Assembly: GCF_002874965.1 (NCBI RefSeq)
Contig: NZ_CP025624.1
Span: 310,001 to 374,000 of the forward strand
Reading direction: 5' to 3'
Source: Pseudomonas sp. NC02
GTDB lineage: Bacteria > Pseudomonadota > Gammaproteobacteria > Pseudomonadales > Pseudomonadaceae
DNA: 64,000 nt
A model generated the notes under the pieces. It was not told where the DNA came from. It did no database searches and was given only the letters and a program-made list of their open reading frames with translations. The position numbers and the translations under genes were made by a program. Positions 18,140 to 26,937 of the stretch are shown here, in pieces (the stretch's first letter is position 1; each line of letters begins with the position of its first letter).

Positions 18140-19267
18140 ATGCCCGCCCCTACCGCGCCGACCCCACCGAGTGAATTGGCCGTCCGCACCAGCCCCCTGG
18201 CGGGCTGGGTGTTGGTGCCTTTCCTGGCGGCGGGGCTGTTGTCTTGCGTCTGGCTGATGGTCAAGGGGCCGGTGAGTTTCCTGCCGCCCAAGGTCGACAG
18301 CGACATGCTGCTGCACGGTGAAGTGACCCATCGGTTCGCCAAGGAATTGTCCAAGGCACCGATGGCCATCGAAGCGGCAAACCTGGAGCGCGGCGCCAGT
18401 TGGCTGGCGTTCGGCGACACCGGGCCGCGGGTGCGCCAGGGCTGCCCGGGCTGGCTGTTTATCAGCGATGAGCTGAAGCTCAACCGCCACGCCGAAGACA
18501 ATGCGCGCACCAAGGCCGACGCGGTGATCGACCTGAAAAAGCAGCTGGGCCAGCGCGGTATTGATCTGCAAGTGATGGTGGTGCCGGATAAAACCCGCAT
18601 CGCCGCTGCCCAGCGTTGCGGCTTGTATCGTCCGGCCGTGCTGGATGGCCGGATCCAGCAATGGAGCACGCTGTTGCAAGCGGCGGGCGTTGAAGTGCTG
18701 GATTTGACCGACACCCTGAAACCCCTCGGCCCGGACGCCTACCTGCGTACCGACACGCACTGGAGCGAAATCGGCTCGAATGCCGGCGCCCGCGCCGTGG
18801 CCCTGCGCATCCAGCAGCGCGGTATCCAGGCCACGCCGGAGCAAGCCTTCGACATTACCCAGGCACCGCTCGCACCGCGACCGGGTGACCTGGTGCGCCT
18901 GGCCGGTCTCGATTGGTTGCCGCCGAAGTTTCAGCCGGTGGGCGAGCAGGTTGCGGCCAGCACCGCGCATGAGAACGGCCCGGCGGCGTCGAGTAACCCT
19001 GACGATTTGTTTGGTGACGCCGGCCTGCCGAACGTGGCGCTGATCGGTACCTCGTTTTCGCGCAATTCGAATTTCGTGGGTTTCCTGCAAAAAGCCCTGA
19101 ACGCTCCGGTGGGTAACTTCAGCAAGGACGGCGGCGAATTTTCAGGCGCCGCCAAGGCTTATTTCGACAGCCCGGCGTTCAAGCAGACGCCGCCCAAGCT
19201 GCTGATCTGGGAGATCCCGGAGCGGGATTTGCAAACACCTTACGACCCGATAAAGATTAGTCAGTAA
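18140..19267 (+). CDS. wssI: WssI, AlgJ/AlgX-like SGNH acetyltransferase
   Basis: 375 residues with an N-terminal membrane anchor (LAGWVLVPFLAAGLLSCVWLM). The periplasmic domain has the AlgX/AlgJ markers GCPGWLFISDELKLN, the Asp-His pair in RTDTHWSEIGSNA (about 205) and the Ser block LIGTSFSRNSNFVG (about 300). It is the probable enzyme adding acetyl to the glucan. The last codons overlap a FleQ box that belongs to the next gene. Confidence 0.92.
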   Translation: MPAPTAPTPPSELAVRTSPLAGWVLVPFLAAGLLSCVWLMVKGPVSFLPPKVDSDMLLHGEVTHRFAKELSKAPMAIEAANLERGASWLAFGDTGPRVRQGCPGWLFISDELKLNRHAEDNARTKADAVIDLKKQLGQRGIDLQVMVVPDKTRIAAAQRCGLYRPAVLDGRIQQWSTLLQAAGVEVLDLTDTLKPLGPDAYLRTDTHWSEIGSNAGARAVALRIQQRGIQATPEQAFDITQAPLAPRPGDLVRLAGLDWLPPKFQPVGEQVAASTAHENGPAASSNPDDLFGDAGLPNVALIGTSFSRNSNFVGFLQKALNAPVGNFSKDGGEFSGAAKAYFDSPAFKQTPPKLLIWEIPERDLQTPYDPIKISQ

Positions 19268-19273
19268 ATTGAC
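19260..19273. promoter_or_regulatory. FleQ box upstream of wssJ
   Basis: GTCAGTAAATTGAC matches the published FleQ consensus GTCaNTAAAtTGAC at every position. It overlaps the wssI stop codon and lies about 170 bases before the wssJ ATG. FleQ is the c-di-GMP-responsive regulator of cellulose and exopolysaccharide genes in pseudomonads. No match of this quality occurs before wssA. Confidence 0.7.
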
Positions 19274-19279
19274 CATTTA

Positions 19280-19410
19280 CCGCTCGTCTTAAAGATTTCT
19301 TCAGAAACAGCAAAATAATGACACTTTCATTCCTTTGTCACAGAATGCGTACACAAAGGCGCCCACAAAAAGACCTGCGGTAAGCATCAGTACAGCTGAC
19401 CTTTCACGTC
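19280..19410 (+). promoter_or_regulatory. wssJ leader, related to the wssA leader
   Basis: It contains CCGCTCGTC (19280-19288), AAAATAATGACAC (about 19312), GTCACAGAATGC (about 19337), GCTGACCTTT and ACGTCTTTAA in the same order and nearly the same spacing as the wssA leader. It implies that wssJ has its own promoter rather than relying only on read-through. The terminator hairpin of the wssA copy is not preserved. Confidence 0.5.
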
Positions 19411-19440
19411 TTTAAGATGCGTCGTGAGGGAGTGTTGGCG

Positions 19441-20382
19441 ATGAGCCGTACCGATGATCTTTTTTCGTTGTTCGATAAGACGACTGCCAGTGATGTTCAA
19501 GGGATGGATTCGATGCTGCAGTTCTTCGAAGACATGCCGGTCGACGACAGTGCCAGCCTCAATATGGGCAGTGGCGCGTCGTTCTCCCGACATTCCCCTT
19601 GTGCCAACGAGCAGTCCCGCGAAGTCGCGAACATCCGGGCGAAGGTGGTAGCGCTGGTTTCGGTCAATGGCGGCGTCGGCCGCAGCACCCTGGCCACGGC
19701 GCTGAGCAGCGGTTTGCAGCGCCTGGGGCAGCCAGTGGTGGCGCTGGACCTGGACCCGCAAAACGCGCTCTATCACCACTTCGGCCTGGGCCACACCTTG
19801 CCCGGCATCGGGCGCACCAGCCTGCACAACGAGCGCTGGAGCCAGATCCTTCATTCAGGCTTTGCCGGTTGCCAGGTGATCACGTTTGGCGAAACCGATA
19901 TCCGTCAGCAGGAAGACCTCCAGCGCTGGCTGAAACAGGAGCCGCATTGGCTGGCGCAACATTTGTCGGCCCTGGGCTTGGGTGAGCAGGACACGGTGAT
20001 CATCGACACCCCGGCGGGCAATAACGTCTACCTGCATCAGGCACTGAACGTGGCCGATGTGGTGCTGGTCATCGCCCAGGCGGATGCGGCTTCCCTTGGC
20101 ACCCTGGAGCAGATGGAGCAGTTGCTGGCGCCACACCTTGATGATCGGCCGGCGCTGCGTTGCCATTTCGTGATCAACCAACTCGACGAGACCTCGGGCT
20201 TTAGCCTGGACATGGTCGAGGTGTTCAGGAAGCGCCTGGGTGACAGCCTGTTGGAGGTGGTGCATCGGGATCCGGCGATCAGCGAGGCCCTGGCTTTTGG
20301 CAGCGATCCGCTGGATAACCAAGCCGCAAGCATGGCCTGTGACGATATCAATGCGCTTTGTCGCCTGCTGGTTGCCCGCTGA
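19441..20382 (+). CDS. wssJ: WssJ, second BcsQ/MinD-like protein
   Basis: 313 residues from the ATG preceded by GAGGGAG; this start aligns with WssA (MSRTDDLFSLF versus MSRADDISKLF). It is closely related to WssA along its length (ALDLDPQNALYHH, FAGCQVITFGET, DTVIIDTPAGNNVYLHQA) but lacks about 40 residues of the N-terminal linker. Its P-loop reads VNGGVGRST: both the signature Lys (K to N) and the P-loop Lys (K to R) are absent, so ATP turnover is doubtful. Probably a partner of WssA in positioning the synthase. Confidence 0.9.
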   Translation: MSRTDDLFSLFDKTTASDVQGMDSMLQFFEDMPVDDSASLNMGSGASFSRHSPCANEQSREVANIRAKVVALVSVNGGVGRSTLATALSSGLQRLGQPVVALDLDPQNALYHHFGLGHTLPGIGRTSLHNERWSQILHSGFAGCQVITFGETDIRQQEDLQRWLKQEPHWLAQHLSALGLGEQDTVIIDTPAGNNVYLHQALNVADVVLVIAQADAASLGTLEQMEQLLAPHLDDRPALRCHFVINQLDETSGFSLDMVEVFRKRLGDSLLEVVHRDPAISEALAFGSDPLDNQAASMACDDINALCRLLVAR

Positions 20383-20414
20383 AAAGCCCGGGTTATGCCG
20401 CTAACCTCAGGTGC

Positions 20415-20600
20415 TTATGCACAATCGGTTGGTTCGACCTGTCATCAAACCGCAATTTTGCGGAGCGGTTCTCATCACGCTGCAACTGCCTGTTTTGCGT
20501 GCGTTTTATTTTGTGAACAAAAAATGACCAGTCAGCATTTTGCGCCGCGAAGCTTGCCGGCAGGGCCTCTGCCAGAATTCCATCAACAGAGTTATCCACA
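20415..20600. promoter_or_regulatory. Two DnaA boxes in an AT-rich intergenic region (part of a cluster of four)
   Basis: TTATGCACA at 20415-20423 and TTATCCACA at 20592-20600 fit the DnaA box TTATNCACA. Two more perfect boxes lie in the adjoining methyltransferase gene, at 20850-20858 (inverse) and 21556-21564. Four boxes in 1.15 kb is well above chance. The intergenic region holds no gene. A DnaA-titration or DnaA-controlled locus is possible; this is not the chromosomal origin, since no dnaA/dnaN genes are present. Confidence 0.5.
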
Positions 20601-20624
20601 GGGCACGTTGCGACAAAATGCCCT

Positions 20625-21839
20625 TTAATTGCGCTCGGCGAGCAGCATCAGGTTGCGCGGGGTGAGCGGTGTTTCGCAGAAGCTGCCGACTTGAACCCTG
20701 TAACCGTTTTCTTCGAGAAACAATGCCCGGTCCAGCACCAGCCACATTTCCAGCGGGCGCCGAAACAGACCACGCACTAATTCCAGGTTTCGCACCTGTG
20801 CCAAGCGCTGCCAGCCTTGGGCCTCCAGTGCCGACCAATCCTGTTCCCCTGTGGATAATCCCTTGAGGGCCGCCAGTTCGCGGCAGTAGTCGGCGAACGG
20901 CTTGGCCAGCCAACTCGCGGGCAGGGACGGAGTGGGCAGGTAAGCATCGCTCCCGCGCAGTTGCCGCTGCAGAACATCAAAACCCAGGCGCCTGGCCATC
21001 GACGTATCGCGCTGCTGACGCACTCGAGCGCCGGCGGTAACGGTTTCGCTCAGCGGCAGGCCGAGGTCTTCCACCGATAAATGCAGTGACGACGCCTGGG
21101 CGGCAATCGACAGCGGCTGGTACTGCTCGGCGCGGATGCGGTTGTAGCAGCAGGGCGCCACGGCCAACTGCTGGCAGCCGGCGGCGCTGGCCAGTCGGAG
21201 CAGGCGCACATGCAGGTCGCCGCAGGCGTGCAGTGCCACTGGGGTTTGGTCACGGTTGATCTGCACGTCGGCCATCACGTCTTGCAGGCGATGGCTGACG
21301 GGCAATTGATGGTGTTCGCTGAGGGCTTGCCCTGAGGCGATGAGGGCCGGGTCGTATTCCAGGCAGGTCAGTTGCTGCCCGGGTTGCAACAGGCGGCGGC
21401 CGAGGTGGCCCTTGCCGGCACACCAGTCGAGCCAGTGTTCGGGGGTTTGGCGAAATTGCAGCGCGGCGCCGAAGGCTTCGATCTGCTGCCATTTGCGGCC
21501 GGGTACATCGACGTTCAGGCGATGGCGGGCGGCGGGTAGCGGGCGGGATGGTAAGTTATCCACAGCGCTGAGATTCAGCGACTGCATGGCCAGCTCAGGG
21601 AAAGGCGCAGGCGCCGGCAAGTGGTGAGGCTGGTTATGGCTGGTTTCCGCTTCGGCCAGCGAGCGCTGGCGCAGCCAATGGGCCAGTTCGGGATGCTGGG
21701 TTTCCCACGGCAATTGCAGATGGGTAAAGGGCCGTGGTCGCCACAGCCCTTGATGTTCGGTGAGGAACGTATCCAGCGCCTGGAAGCGGGCGAGCAGGTG
21801 CTCACCCGTCAACAAGGCGTCAGCGGCCCTGGCAGGCAT
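20625..21839 (-). CDS. METTL25/GSTCD-like SAM-dependent methyltransferase
   Basis: 404 residues. A Rossmann methyltransferase core begins with LDWCAGKGHLGRRLL (SAM-binding motif I) and CLEYDP (motif II acidic). HACGDLHVRLLRL and APCCYNRI follow, the signature of the METTL25/RRNAD1/GSTCD-type methyltransferase_32 family. The substrate is not known; an RNA or small molecule is possible. The start overlaps the 3' end of the upstream permease by 20 bases, so it is probably last in the amino-acid transporter operon. It has two internal DnaA boxes. Confidence 0.75.
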   Translation of the reverse strand: MPARAADALLTGEHLLARFQALDTFLTEHQGLWRPRPFTHLQLPWETQHPELAHWLRQRSLAEAETSHNQPHHLPAPAPFPELAMQSLNLSAVDNLPSRPLPAARHRLNVDVPGRKWQQIEAFGAALQFRQTPEHWLDWCAGKGHLGRRLLQPGQQLTCLEYDPALIASGQALSEHHQLPVSHRLQDVMADVQINRDQTPVALHACGDLHVRLLRLASAAGCQQLAVAPCCYNRIRAEQYQPLSIAAQASSLHLSVEDLGLPLSETVTAGARVRQQRDTSMARRLGFDVLQRQLRGSDAYLPTPSLPASWLAKPFADYCRELAALKGLSTGEQDWSALEAQGWQRLAQVRNLELVRGLFRRPLEMWLVLDRALFLEENGYRVQVGSFCETPLTPRNLMLLAERN

Positions 21840-22551
21840 CGACCCGCAACCAGCGCTCCAGCAGCTTGAAGAAGCGCACCAGGACGTAGGACATCAGCAG
21901 GTAGAACAACCCGGCAGCGAAGAAGATCTCCACCGGCAGGTAGGTGCGGGCAATGATCGTGCGGGCCATGCCGGTCAGTTCCAGCAGGGTCACGGTACTG
22001 GCCAGGGCGCTGGCCTTGAGCATCAGGATCACTTCGTTGCTGTAGGCCGGCAGGCCGATGCGCGCGGCACGCGGCAGGATGATGTAGAACAGCGCCTTGG
22101 GCCTGGACATGCCCAGCGCCCGCGCGGCTTCGATTTCACCCGGCGGGATGGCCTGGATCGCGCCGCGCAGGATCTCGGCGATATAGGCGGCGGTGTGCAG
22201 GGTCATGGTGGCGGTGGCGCACCAGAACGGGTCCCGCAGGTACGGCCACATGAAGCTTTCACGCACGGCGTCGAACTGTGCCAGGCCGTAGTACACCAGG
22301 AACAGCTGCACCAGCAGCGGCGTGCCGCGGAAGAAGAAAATGTAGCAGTAGGGCAGGGTGCGCACGTACCACAGGCGTGACGAGCGGGCGATGCCCAGCG
22401 GGATTGCCAGCAGCAGGCCGGCGATCACGGCGATGGCCACCAGCTCCAGGGTCAGGGTTGCGCCCTGGGCCAGTTTCGGCAGCCATTTGATGATCACGGC
22501 CCAGTTCAGGCCCAGGTCGAAATGCGACAGCCAGCTGTAGTCGCCACTCAT
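21820..22551 (-). CDS. Amino-acid ABC transporter permease (HisM type)
   Basis: 243 residues from the ATG overlapping the upstream permease stop (ATGA at 22548-22551). Polar amino-acid permease of the HisM/GlnP family: five or so helices and the EAA loop EIEAARALGMSRPKALFYIILPRAARIGLP, which contacts the ATPase. It works with the adjoining permease, binding protein and ATPase to import amino acids, probably basic or polar ones. Confidence 0.9.
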   Translation of the reverse strand: MSGDYSWLSHFDLGLNWAVIIKWLPKLAQGATLTLELVAIAVIAGLLLAIPLGIARSSRLWYVRTLPYCYIFFFRGTPLLVQLFLVYYGLAQFDAVRESFMWPYLRDPFWCATATMTLHTAAYIAEILRGAIQAIPPGEIEAARALGMSRPKALFYIILPRAARIGLPAYSNEVILMLKASALASTVTLLELTGMARTIIARTYLPVEIFFAAGLFYLLMSYVLVRFFKLLERWLRVDACQGR

Positions 22552-23243
22552 TGCGTGCTCCTCGCAAAGCCGCGCGCGGCACGTTTTTCCAGGAAGTGCA
22601 TGCCGGTCATCGCCAGGACAGTGAGGCCCAGGTACATGAAGGCCGCGACCATAAAGAAGGTGAAGGGCTGCTTGGTGACGGTCACGCCGATCTGCGCGTG
22701 GCGCATGATTTCTTCCAGGCCGATCACCGAGACCAGCGCGGTGTCCTTCATCAGAATCATGAACAGGTTGCCCAGGCCCGGCAGCGCGATGCGCCACATC
22801 TGCGGCATGATCAAGCGGGTGAAGATCCGGACCTTCGACAAGCCCAGTGCGACACCGGCTTCACGGTGGCCCTTGGGAATGGCCAGGATCGCGCCGCGGA
22901 AGACTTCCGTGGCGTAGGCGCCAAAGCACAGGCCCAGGGCGATCACCCCGGCGGCGAAAGCGCTGAGGGAAAGGTCGGGGTTGCCGAAAAACTCCCCGAG
23001 GGAGCGCATCAGGTTGACCGTGCCGAAGTAGATCAGCAGGACCCACAGCAGTTCCGGGATGCCGCGAACCAGGGTGGAGTAGCTGCCGCCAAGCCATTGC
23101 AGCGGCTTGTACGGGGAAGTCTTGGCCAGGGCGCCGGCCAGCCCGAGCACCAGCCCGAGGCACAGGGCGGTGAGCGCCAGCTTGACGGTCATCAGCGCAC
23201 CGGCGGCGAGCGCCGGGCCGAATCCGTAGAGGTCGAAATTCAT
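22548..23243 (-). CDS. Amino-acid ABC transporter permease (HisQ type)
   Basis: 231 residues, starting MNFDLYGFGPALAAGALMTVKLALTAL. EAA loop HREAGVALGLSKVRIFTRLIMPQMWRIALP. HisQ-type half of a heterodimeric permease; the partner begins in the overlapping ATGA. It lies 73 bases downstream of the binding-protein gene. Confidence 0.9.
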   Translation of the reverse strand: MNFDLYGFGPALAAGALMTVKLALTALCLGLVLGLAGALAKTSPYKPLQWLGGSYSTLVRGIPELLWVLLIYFGTVNLMRSLGEFFGNPDLSLSAFAAGVIALGLCFGAYATEVFRGAILAIPKGHREAGVALGLSKVRIFTRLIMPQMWRIALPGLGNLFMILMKDTALVSVIGLEEIMRHAQIGVTVTKQPFTFFMVAAFMYLGLTVLAMTGMHFLEKRAARGFARSTQ

Positions 23244-23316
23244 GGTTTAGTCGTTTCGCAAGGCAAAGCTCAGGACCGGCGCACTCAAGCGAGCACGCCG
23301 GGCAGGCCATTCAGGA

Positions 23317-24069
23317 TCACTCGATACTGAAAGGGAAGTACTTGTCGTTGATCTTCTTGTAGGTGCCGTCGGCCTTGATTTCAGCCAGGGCTTTGTTCAA
23401 GCGCTCGCGCAGCGGGTCGCCTTTGCGTACGGCGATACCGATCTTGTCGCTCTCGACCACCGGGTCGCCCTTGAATTCGTAGGCGGAGCCGTCTTTGCTT
23501 TTCAGCCACTCGTACTGCACGTACTTGTCGGCGAGCATCCCGTCCAGGCGGCCGGAAGTCAGGTCGAGGTAGGCGTTTTCCTGGGTGTCGTAGAGCTTGG
23601 CGGTGGTGTCCGGCAGCTTGTCTTCCAGGTAGGTACCGGCCAGCGTTGCGCGCTGTGCACCGATGATCTTGCCCTTCAGGTAGTCCGCGTCGGTCTTGAA
23701 GTCTTTGTTGGCTTTGGGCGCGATGAACTGCAGCTTGTTGGAGTAGTACGGGTCGGTGAAGTCGACGGCCTGCTTGCGTTCATCGGTGATGGACAGCGAG
23801 GAGACCAGGAAGTCGAACTTCTTGGCATTCAGGGCCGGGATAATGCCGTCCCAGTCGGAGACATACACTTCGCACTTCTCGACTTTCATCTTGGCGCACA
23901 GGGCGTCGCCGATGTCCTTGTCGAAGCCGACGACGTTGCCGCTGGCATCTTTATTGTTGAACGGCGGGTAGGCCGCTTCGATCCCCATTTTCAAGGTTTC
24001 AGCCATCGCCGTGGCGCTGAACGCCATCGAAACAGCGGCGGCCAAGAGGAATTTTTTATAGTTCTGCAT
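23317..24069 (-). CDS. Periplasmic amino-acid-binding protein (SBP_bac_3)
   Basis: 250 residues. I chose the ATG at 24069 because it gives a signal peptide (MQNYKKFLLAAAVSMAFSATAMA) and has GGAGCAAC before it. Family-3 binding protein: MGIEAAYPPFNNKDASGNVVGFD at the start of the mature chain and DFLVSSLSITDERKQAVDFTDPYY. It captures polar or basic amino acids for the HisQ/HisM-type permease; the exact ligand cannot be read from the sequence. Confidence 0.9.
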   Translation of the reverse strand: MQNYKKFLLAAAVSMAFSATAMAETLKMGIEAAYPPFNNKDASGNVVGFDKDIGDALCAKMKVEKCEVYVSDWDGIIPALNAKKFDFLVSSLSITDERKQAVDFTDPYYSNKLQFIAPKANKDFKTDADYLKGKIIGAQRATLAGTYLEDKLPDTTAKLYDTQENAYLDLTSGRLDGMLADKYVQYEWLKSKDGSAYEFKGDPVVESDKIGIAVRKGDPLRERLNKALAEIKADGTYKKINDKYFPFSIE

Positions 24070-24082
24070 GCATGTTGCTCCG

Positions 24083-24856
24083 TTAGCGGTTGCTGGACAT
24101 GAATTGTTTGCAGCGCGCCGAAAGCGGGTTTTCAAATACCTGCTGTGGCGATCCTTGCTCTTCGACCAGGCCCTGGTGCAGGAACACCACTTCACTGGAC
24201 ACCTGGCGGGCAAAGCCCATTTCATGGGTGACCAGCAGCATGGTGCGGCCTTCTTCGGCCAGGGCGCGGATCACATTAAGTACTTCCTGAACCATTTCCG
24301 GGTCAAGGGCCGATGTGGGCTCGTCGAACAGGATGACTTTGGGCTGCATGGCCAGGGTGCGTGCGATCGCGGCGCGTTGTTGCTGGCCGCCGGACAGTTG
24401 CGCGGGGTAGGCATGACGCTTGTCACTGATGCCGACCTTGGCCAGCAAGGCTTCGGCGATTTCAGTGGCTTCGGCCTTGCTCTGGCCGAGCACGCGGCGC
24501 GGGGCCTCGATGATGTTGTCGAGGACGCTCATGTGCGGCCACAGGTTAAAGTTTTGAAACACAAAACCGATTTCGCTGCGCAGGCGGTTGATCTGTTTGC
24601 CGTCGGCGGCCACCAGTTCGCCGTTTTTCGCAGCCTTGAGCTTGAGCTCTTCACCGGCCACCAGGATTTGCCCCTGGTGCGGGTTTTCCAGCAGGTTGAT
24701 GCAGCGCAGGAACGTGGACTTGCCGGAACCGGAGGAACCCAGGATCGAGATCACATCGCCGTCGCGGGCGGTCAGCGAGATACCTTTAAGCACCTCCAGC
24801 TCACCATAGCGTTTATGCAAGTTGCGGATTTCAAGCGCGGGCGTGGCCTCAGCCAT
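24083..24856 (-). CDS. Amino-acid ABC transporter ATPase (HisP/ArtP type)
   Basis: 257 residues. Walker [11 protein letters not shown]-loop [12 protein letters not shown], signature [15 protein letters not shown], Walker [15 protein letters not shown] and H-loop LLVTHEMGF are all intact. First gene of a minus-strand operon ATPase-binding protein-permease-permease-methyltransferase; only 13 bases separate it from the binding-protein start. Confidence 0.93.
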   Translation of the reverse strand: MAEATPALEIRNLHKRYGELEVLKGISLTARDGDVISILGSSGSGKSTFLRCINLLENPHQGQILVAGEELKLKAAKNGELVAADGKQINRLRSEIGFVFQNFNLWPHMSVLDNIIEAPRRVLGQSKAEATEIAEALLAKVGISDKRHAYPAQLSGGQQQRAAIARTLAMQPKVILFDEPTSALDPEMVQEVLNVIRALAEEGRTMLLVTHEMGFARQVSSEVVFLHQGLVEEQGSPQQVFENPLSARCKQFMSSNR

Positions 24857-25302
24857 GTGCGGTCCTCATTGTGTTCATTGCGCTCCTGCTGTTGGCCCGC
24901 CTTCCTGGCGAGGCGCCAAGCTAGCATAGCGTCCGGATGACAGCCAACAGCCCTGCAGGCGGTAAACAGACGGTCTGCGGCAGGGTGTCGCATCGGCACA
25001 GCAGTGTGTCGCGCCATCAACAACCGAACAGCCGTTTGAACCAGTATTCCTACAGGTTTCGCGTAAAAAAGGGCGCGATGGTGCCAGCTTTGGCCGGGTG
25101 TTGGAAGGGTTAAACCGGCGAACGGTCTTTATCAGCCCTTTTATGGGGCGTCACGTACAAATTGTGTGTGTTTTTGGTGCACTGATTCGTCTTTCAAGTG
25201 AGTCGCACAGTAACGCTATAGCGGAATGCCATTAGTGTCAGTGACTTACGAGAGCTATTGAGTTTCCCTACAGCCCGCGTCAATCGCGGCTCTGTAACAT
25301 TT
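24857..25302. other. Gene-free intergenic region between ABC operon and gabP promoter
   Basis: Holds the divergent control regions of the ABC operon (minus) and gabP (plus). I see no gene and no clear promoter for the ABC operon. The gabP sigma-54 site begins at 25303. Confidence 0.6.
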
Positions 25303-25317
25303 TGGCGCAAATCTTGC
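25303..25317 (+). promoter_or_regulatory. Sigma-54 promoter upstream of gabP
   Basis: TGGCGCAAATCTTGC places GG and GC exactly ten bases apart and fits TGGCAC-N5-TTGC closely. Predicted start of transcription is near 25330, about 80 bases before the gabP ATG. It suggests RpoN control with an enhancer-binding activator. Confidence 0.7.
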
Positions 25318-25410
25318 GTAAAAAATAAAGAACGCCCCGTTGGTTTCTTTTCACGAGAAAGACGCCAGACCGGGTGGACCGTATTCGCAATTCCTCGCAA
25401 AGGTGTGTCA

Positions 25411-26802
25411 ATGAGTAGTACGCAAAGCTCCAATGACCTCGAACAGGGGCTCAAACCGCGTCACGTCACCATGCTGTCGATTGCCGGCGTTATCGGTGCC
25501 GGGTTGTTTGTGGGCTCCGGCCACGCGATTGCTGCGGCGGGCCCGGCCGTGCTGCTGGCTTATGCCGCCGCCGGTACGCTGGTGGTGTTGGTGATGCGCA
25601 TGCTGGCCGAGATGGCCGTGGCATCGCCGGACACGGGTTCGTTCTCTACTTATGCCGACCGTGCGATCGGGCACTGGGCCGGTTTCACCATCGGCTGGTT
25701 GTACTGGTGGTTCTGGGTGCTGGTGATTCCGCTGGAAGCCAACGCTGCCGCGACCATCCTGCACGCCTGGTTCCCCGGCGTGGCGATCTGGGCCTTCACC
25801 CTGATCATTACCTTGCTGCTGACCGCGACCAACCTGTTCAGTGTGAAGAACTACGGCGAGTTCGAGTTCTGGTTTGCGCTGATCAAAGTGGTGGCGATCA
25901 TTGGGTTTGTGATCCTCGGCATCCTGGCGATCTTCGGCTTCCTGCCGGGCAGTCAGGTCAGCGGCGTTTCGCACCTGTTCGACACCCAGGGCTTCCTGCC
26001 CAACGGCATGGGCGCGGTATTGGCGGCGATCCTGACCACCATGTTCTCGTTCATGGGCACCGAGATCGTGACCATCGCGGCCGCTGAATCGAAGAACCCG
26101 GGCCAGCAGATTTCCAAGGCCACCAACTCGGTGATCTGGCGGATCGGCTTGTTCTACCTGGTGTCGATCTTCATCGTCGTGGCCCTGGTGCCGTGGAATG
26201 ATCCTGCGCTGGCAGCGGTCGGTTCCTACCAGACCGTGCTGGAACGCATGGGCATCCCGAATGCCAAGCTGATCGTTGACCTGGTGGTGCTGGTGGCCGT
26301 GACCAGTTGCCTGAACTCGGCGCTGTACACCGCTTCGCGCATGATGTTCTCCCTGGGCCGTCGCGGTGATGCACCGGCGGTGTCCAAGATCACCAACAAG
26401 AGCGGCACGCCTTACTGGGCGGTGTTGCTGTCTACCGGCGCGGCGTTCCTGGCGGTATTCGCCAACTACGTGGCACCGGCGGCAGTGTTTGAATTCCTGC
26501 TGGCCAGCTCCGGCGCCATCGCGCTGCTGGTGTACCTGGTGATCGCCGTTTCGCAACTGCGCATGCGCCAGAAACGCACGGAAGCGGGCGAGAAGATTGC
26601 CTTCAAGATGTGGCTGTTCCCGGGCCTGACGTATGCGGTGATCGTGTTCATCGTGGGCGTGCTGACGATCATGTTGTTCCAGGAAGCGCATCAGGTGGAG
26701 ATCATTGCCACCGGGATCCTGAGCTTGCTGGTCGTTGCGGCGGGGCTGATGGTGTCGCGTCGGCGCAAGGGCCGGAAGGTTGGGGCGGCGGTGCTTAACT
26801 GA
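25411..26802 (+). CDS. gabP: GABA permease
   Basis: 463 residues, 12 membrane helices, amino acid-polyamine-organocation family. Strong similarity to E. coli GabP across long blocks: GLKPRHVTMLSIAGVIGAG, MLAEMAVASPDTGSFSTYAD, LYWWFWVLVIPLEANA and SVKNYGEFEFW. I chose the ATG at 25411 because the alignment begins there; the longer open frame upstream would run through the promoter. It imports 4-aminobutyrate by proton symport as a nitrogen and carbon source. Confidence 0.9.
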   Translation: MSSTQSSNDLEQGLKPRHVTMLSIAGVIGAGLFVGSGHAIAAAGPAVLLAYAAAGTLVVLVMRMLAEMAVASPDTGSFSTYADRAIGHWAGFTIGWLYWWFWVLVIPLEANAAATILHAWFPGVAIWAFTLIITLLLTATNLFSVKNYGEFEFWFALIKVVAIIGFVILGILAIFGFLPGSQVSGVSHLFDTQGFLPNGMGAVLAAILTTMFSFMGTEIVTIAAAESKNPGQQISKATNSVIWRIGLFYLVSIFIVVALVPWNDPALAAVGSYQTVLERMGIPNAKLIVDLVVLVAVTSCLNSALYTASRMMFSLGRRGDAPAVSKITNKSGTPYWAVLLSTGAAFLAVFANYVAPAAVFEFLLASSGAIALLVYLVIAVSQLRMRQKRTEAGEKIAFKMWLFPGLTYAVIVFIVGVLTIMLFQEAHQVEIIATGILSLLVVAAGLMVSRRRKGRKVGAAVLN

Positions 26803-26834
26803 CGGAGTGCTTTCGTCGCAATACCGTTGATCAA

Positions 26835-26927
26835 ATGTGGGAGCGGGCTTGCTCGCGAATGCGGTGGATCAGTCGACATTTGAGCTGACTGACACACTGC
26901 CTTCGCGAGCAAGCCCGCTCCCACATT
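26835..26927. repeat. REPIN (GTGGGAGCGGGCTTGCTCGCGAA class)
   Basis: Two inverted REP units: GTGGGAGCGGGCTTGCTCGC near the left end and its complement at the right end, with a spacer carrying a second palindrome (AGTCGACATTTGAGCTGACT). It lies between the gabP stop and the 3' end of the next gene, so it is in a convergent space. Confidence 0.9.
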
Positions 26928-26937
26928 TCGTTTTGTA

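Noticed and set aside
16724..19090. 788-codon open frame opposite wssH-wssI
   Set aside because: Antisense mirror of two intact genes; composition is typical of high-GC complement frames.
25258..25410. Extended GabP start at 25258
   Set aside because: It would run through the sigma-54 promoter, and similarity to GabP begins at the ATG at 25411.
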